DNA of 64,000 nt from an uncultured Oscillospiraceae bacterium (GTDB lineage Bacteria > Bacillota > Clostridia > Oscillospirales > Oscillospiraceae): the NCBI GenBank assembly GCA_944386055.1, contig CALWZP010000005.1, positions 45,328 to 109,327 on the forward strand, read 5' to 3'. The notes beneath the pieces were generated by a model, which was given only the letters and a program-made list of their open reading frames with translations, did no database searches and was not told the DNA's origin. The position numbers and the translations under genes are program-made. Of this stretch, positions 61,290 through 64,000 are shown piece by piece (position 1 is the stretch's first letter; the number at the start of each line of letters is the position of its first letter).

Positions 61290-61430
61290 TGCCCCACAAA
61301 ACTGCGTTTTGCGGGGACCCCTGGATCTGAAATGCTCGGGCAAAGTAAATTTGCCCTGCGCGATCCCCGGACGGGCCGGGGATCTGCGGCGCACAGCGCC
61401 GCCCCGCCGTGCGGGGCCCCGGCGTCAGCC
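61290..61430 (+). mobile_element. hairpin-rich non-coding insertion element, copy 2 (mnmG)
   Basis: About 141 bp between the duplicated mnmG ends, in plus orientation. It opens TGCCCCACA with a hairpin (61291-61316), then AAATGCTCGG (61330-61339), then hairpins 61362-61384, 61386-61402 and 61402-61416, and CCCC. It ends in a tag (61419-61430) that is the exact reverse complement of mnmG at 61503-61514. This is the same order of parts as copy 1 at typA. A 33-bp linker separates the tag from the intact gene end. No ORF. Confidence 0.72.
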
Positions 61431-61455
61431 TCGGAGACAGGTCATGAAAACGAAC

Positions 61456-63327
61456 TCACCCCCGCCTCTCCAGCCACACCATCAGCGCCGCTACATCCGC
61501 CGGGCTGACGCCGGAGATACGGCTGGCCTGGCCCAGGCTCAGGGGGCGGATTCTGTCCAGCTTCTCCCGGGCCTCCAGCCGCAGCCCCCGGATGGACAGA
61601 TAGTCCGCGCCGGGGGGGAGGGGCCGGTCCTCCAGGCGGCGCATCTCCTCCACCTGGCGCAGCTGCCGCTGGATGTACCCCTGATACTTCACCTCGATCT
61701 CCACCGCCTGGGCCGCCTCCCGGTCCAGCGCGGGCCGGCCGGGGTCGAAGGGGGCCAGATCGGTGTAGGTGACCCTGGGCCGGCGCAGCAGGTCGGCCAG
61801 CCGGGCGCCGTCCTTCGCCGGGGGCTCCCCACGCTCCGTCAGCAGGGCGTCCAGGGCGGGGGAGGGGGCCGCGCCGGCGTGCTCCAGCCGGGCGATCTCC
61901 CCGTCCACGGCGGCGTATTTGGCCGCCACTGCCTCGTACCGCGCCCGGGGCACCAGCCCCAGCCGGTAGCCCACGGGGGTCAGCCGCCGGTCGGCATTGT
62001 CCTGGCGGCAGAGCAGGCGGTACTCGGTGCGGGAGGTCATCATGCGGTAGGGCTCGTTGGTGCCCTTGGTCACCAGGTCGTCGATGAGCACCCCGATGTA
62101 ACCCTGGTCCCGGCGGAGGATCAGGGGCTCCTTCCCCAAAATTTTCAGTGCAGCGTTCACCCCGGCCACGAAGCCCTGCACCGCCGCCTCCTCATAGCCG
62201 GAGGAGCCGTTGAACTGTCCCGCCCCGTACAGGCCGGGGACCGCCTTGCTCTCCAGGGTGGGCAGAAGCTCTGTGGGGTCCGCGCAGTCGTACTCGATGG
62301 CGTAGGCGCACCGGGTCATCTCGGCATGTTCCAGCCCCGGGATGGTGTGGAGCATCTCCAGCTGCACTTCCTCGGGCAGGGAGGAGGAGAAGCCCTGGAT
62401 GTACAGCTCCTCGGTGTCCAGGCCCATGGGCTCGATGAACAGCTGGTGGCGCTCCTTGTCGGGAAAGCGGACGATCTTCGTCTCAATGGACGGGCAGTAC
62501 CGGGGGCCCACCCCCTCGATGGTGCCGTCGTAAAGGGGGGAGCGGTCCAGGTTGGCCCGGATGACGGCGTGGGTGGCCGCGTTGGTGTAGGTCAGCCAGC
62601 ACACCGCCCGGTTCTGGGGGGACACCTCCGTCTGGAAGGAGAAGCGCAGCCCCTCCTCATCCCCCTTCTGCAGCTCCATTTTGGAGAAGTCCACGCTGCG
62701 GGCGTTCACCCGGGGGGGCGTGCCCGTCTTGAACCGGCGGATGGACAGGCCCAGCCTCACCAGGCACTCCGTCAGGGGCAGGGCGGCGGCCAGGCCGTCG
62801 GGGCCGGAGTCCCGCACCACCTCCCCCACGATGGTCCGCCCCCCCAGATAGGTGCCGGTGGCCACCACGGCGGCCCTCACGGCGTACACCGCTCCGGTGT
62901 GGGTCACCACGCCAGAGACGGCGCCGTGCTCGGTGAGGATCTCCACCACCTCCGCCTGCTTCACCCACAGGTTCTCCTGCCGCTCCAGGGTGTGCTTCAT
63001 CACCTTCTGGTACTCCCGGCGGTCCGCCTGGGCCCGGAGGGACCACACGGCGGGGCCCTTCCCCCGGTTGAGCAGCCGGTACTGGATGCAGGCCCTGTCC
63101 GCCGCCTTTCCCATCTCGCCCCCCAGGGCGTCCAGCTCCCGCACCAGGTGGCCCTTCCCCGTCCCCCCGATGGCGGGGTTACAGGGCATGTTGCCCACCG
63201 CGTCCAGGTTGATGGTGAAGCACACCGTGCGAAGACCCATCCGGGCGGCGGCCAGGGCGGCCTCGATGCCCGCGTGGCCCGCGCCGATCACGGCGATATC
63301 GAATTGTCCTGCGTCATATTGGGTCAT
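61456..63327 (-). CDS. mnmG: tRNA uridine-5-carboxymethylaminomethyl(34) synthesis enzyme MnmG (GidA)
   Basis: 623-aa FAD protein that, with MnmE, forms the cmnm5 group at U34 of tRNAs. FAD motif is [36 protein letters not shown] and the downstream ALGGEMG and YTGTPPRV-like FKTGTPPRV stretches are diagnostic, with cysteines in GNMPCNP and the C-terminal MnmE-binding domain present. Its last codons (LERRG) were supplied with the inserted element; the displaced original end read LERQ. GGAG precedes the ATG. Works on the same tRNA position as mnmA at the other end of the window. Confidence 0.97.
   Translation of the reverse strand: MTQYDAGQFDIAVIGAGHAGIEAALAAARMGLRTVCFTINLDAVGNMPCNPAIGGTGKGHLVRELDALGGEMGKAADRACIQYRLLNRGKGPAVWSLRAQADRREYQKVMKHTLERQENLWVKQAEVVEILTEHGAVSGVVTHTGAVYAVRAAVVATGTYLGGRTIVGEVVRDSGPDGLAAALPLTECLVRLGLSIRRFKTGTPPRVNARSVDFSKMELQKGDEEGLRFSFQTEVSPQNRAVCWLTYTNAATHAVIRANLDRSPLYDGTIEGVGPRYCPSIETKIVRFPDKERHQLFIEPMGLDTEELYIQGFSSSLPEEVQLEMLHTIPGLEHAEMTRCAYAIEYDCADPTELLPTLESKAVPGLYGAGQFNGSSGYEEAAVQGFVAGVNAALKILGKEPLILRRDQGYIGVLIDDLVTKGTNEPYRMMTSRTEYRLLCRQDNADRRLTPVGYRLGLVPRARYEAVAAKYAAVDGEIARLEHAGAAPSPALDALLTERGEPPAKDGARLADLLRRPRVTYTDLAPFDPGRPALDREAAQAVEIEVKYQGYIQRQLRQVEEMRRLEDRPLPPGADYLSIRGLRLEAREKLDRIRPLSLGQASRISGVSPADVAALMVWLERRG
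61464..61507. repeat. direct repeat copy at the intact mnmG 3' end
   Basis: 44 bp identical to 61246-61289, offset 218 bp, flanking the hairpin-rich element. Confidence 0.95.
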
Positions 63328-63465
63328 CTTGTTTCTCTCCGTCTCATGGTCTCAGACCAGACTGGTCCGCTCAAGTGTCATTGTGTCCGCAGCGGAACGG
63401 CCGCCCTCCTGTCCCCTGTATGCCAAAGGGCCCGGGGCTCTCCCGCCGGAATCATCGCGGAAAGG

Positions 63466-63500
63466 AAAAAGGAAGACACGCTTTTGCGTGTCTTCCTTTT

Positions 63501-63501
<1 letters not shown>
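63466..63501 (-). terminator. terminator of the tRNA operon
   Basis: 16-bp perfect stem (63501-63486 / 63481-63466) on the minus strand, followed by TTTTTCCTTT, directly behind the tRNA-Thr CCA end. Confidence 0.88.
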
Positions 63502-63576
<75 letters not shown>

Positions 63577-63579
63577 GAA

Positions 63580-63656
<77 letters not shown>

Positions 63657-63692
63657 ATTATACTACAAACAAGTTGCCTTGTCCAGTCTTTT

Positions 63693-63768
63693 TGGCAGGG
63701 GCAGAAGGATTCGAACCCTCGGCACTCGGTTTTGGAGACCGATGCTCTACCAGCTGAGCTATACCCCT
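63693..63768 (-). tRNA. tRNA-Trp (CCA)
   Basis: Acceptor AGGGGTA/TGCCCCT, anticodon stem TCGGT/ACCGA with loop CTCCAAA (CCA), discriminator G, encoded CCA terminus. Confidence 0.97.
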
Positions 63769-63772
63769 TTAT

Positions 63773-63849
63773 TGGTGGGCCTTCACGGGCTCGAACCGTG
63801 GACCGGCCGGTTATGAGCCGGCTGCTCTAACCAACTGAGCTAAAGGCCC
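63773..63849 (-). tRNA. tRNA with CAT anticodon, probably tRNA-Ile2 (lysidine type)
   Basis: Acceptor GGGCCTT/AAGGCCC, anticodon stem GCCGG/CCGGC with loop CTCATAA, discriminator A, encoded CCA. The loop CTCATAA and the GGxCCTTTAGCTCAGTTGGTTA body match the minor isoleucine tRNA, which is read as AUA after C34 is converted to lysidine. Elongator tRNA-Met usually has TTCATAC or similar here. Confidence 0.85.
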
Positions 63850-63878
63850 ATAAGCCCGATTCACGATCTTTTGTGAGA

Positions 63879-63919
63879 AAAGCGGCTTGCCGTCATCAGT
63901 TATGGCGGCAAGCCGCTTT
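63879..63919 (-). terminator. terminator between tRNA-Asn and the Ile2-Trp-Asp-Thr cluster
   Basis: 18-bp stem (63919-63902 / 63896-63879) with one G-T mismatch, followed on the minus strand by TCTCACAAAAG; the stem itself ends in TTTT. No clear promoter is seen between it and the next tRNA, so some read-through is likely. Confidence 0.65.
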
Positions 63920-63923
63920 CATT

Positions 63924-63999
63924 TGGCTCCCCCTGTTGGACTCGAACCAACGACCCTGCGGTTAACAGCCGCATGCTCTACCGACTGAGCTAAGGAGGA
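63924..63999 (-). tRNA. tRNA-Asn (GTT)
   Basis: Acceptor TCCTCCT/AGGGGGA, anticodon stem TGCGG/CCGCA with loop CTGTTAA (GTT), T arm GTTGG/CCAAC, discriminator G, encoded CCA. It ends 1 bp from the window edge. Confidence 0.96.
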
Positions 64000-64000
64000 A

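Noticed and set aside
63657..63662. TATAAT directly before tRNA-Asp as its promoter
   Set aside because: It abuts the mature 5' end, so transcription would start inside the tRNA. There is no suitable -35.

Overview
The window is a GC-rich chromosomal segment from an anaerobic, low-G+C-phylum bacterium. The best fit is an Oscillospiraceae-type Clostridium relative (Flavonifractor / Lawsonibacter / Intestinimonas-like). This is inferred from oxygen-sensitive enzymes (class III ribonucleotide reductase, pyruvate formate-lyase, HemZ), Firmicute-style AGGAGG ribosome binding sites, sigma-A promoters with 17-bp spacers, and tRNA genes with encoded CCA. Nearly all the sequence is coding.

Layout. 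0-7 kb: the 5' part of nrdD (minus) behind two NrdR boxes, then moxR / DUF58 / DUF4129 membrane genes and mnmA. 7-14.3 kb: yihY-like (minus), rlmB, a catalytically degenerate P-type ATPase-like protein, a YtaF/MntP-like protein, pepD and an AEC transporter. 14.4-23.3 kb: a minus-strand housekeeping operon recJ-relA-dtd-MBL-hemZ-nucleoside kinase-mrp. 23.4-26.9 kb: a metallophosphoesterase and a small RiPP-like locus (58-aa ACGX-repeat peptide, radical SAM/SPASM maturase, nitroreductase, divergent HxlR regulator). 27-31 kb: pflA, pflB and a LysR regulator. 31.2-42 kb: a catabolic locus with a TRAP transporter, both aconitase X subunits, a zinc alcohol dehydrogenase and an SDR, plus a divergent PucR/CdaR-type regulator, an FAD oxidoreductase and an MBL hydrolase. 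42-52 kb: typA, ftsH, a DUF1294 protein, shikimate kinase, a DEAD-box helicase, a MATE pump. 52-56 kb: a MarR-controlled heterodimeric ABC exporter. 56.4-61.2 kb: two paralogous sigma/anti-sigma-like pairs and two secreted proteins of lower GC content. 61.2-64 kb: mnmG and five tRNA genes.

The most unusual finding is a pair of related, hairpin-rich, non-coding insertions: one at the 5' end of typA (about 44004-44212) and one at the 3' end of mnmG (about 61290-61430). They share the same order of hairpins, with compensatory stem changes. In each case the insertion has duplicated the end of the target gene (73 bp and 44 bp), so an intact gene remains. Each also ends in a 12-13 nt tag that is the exact reverse complement of its own target across the insertion point. 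This looks like an undescribed family of targeted, probably RNA-based, non-autonomous mobile elements.

Two other points deserve attention: the ACGX peptide locus, whose precursor gene is very short, and a short VVHGTW motif shared between one anti-sigma-like protein and a secreted protein of the same island.
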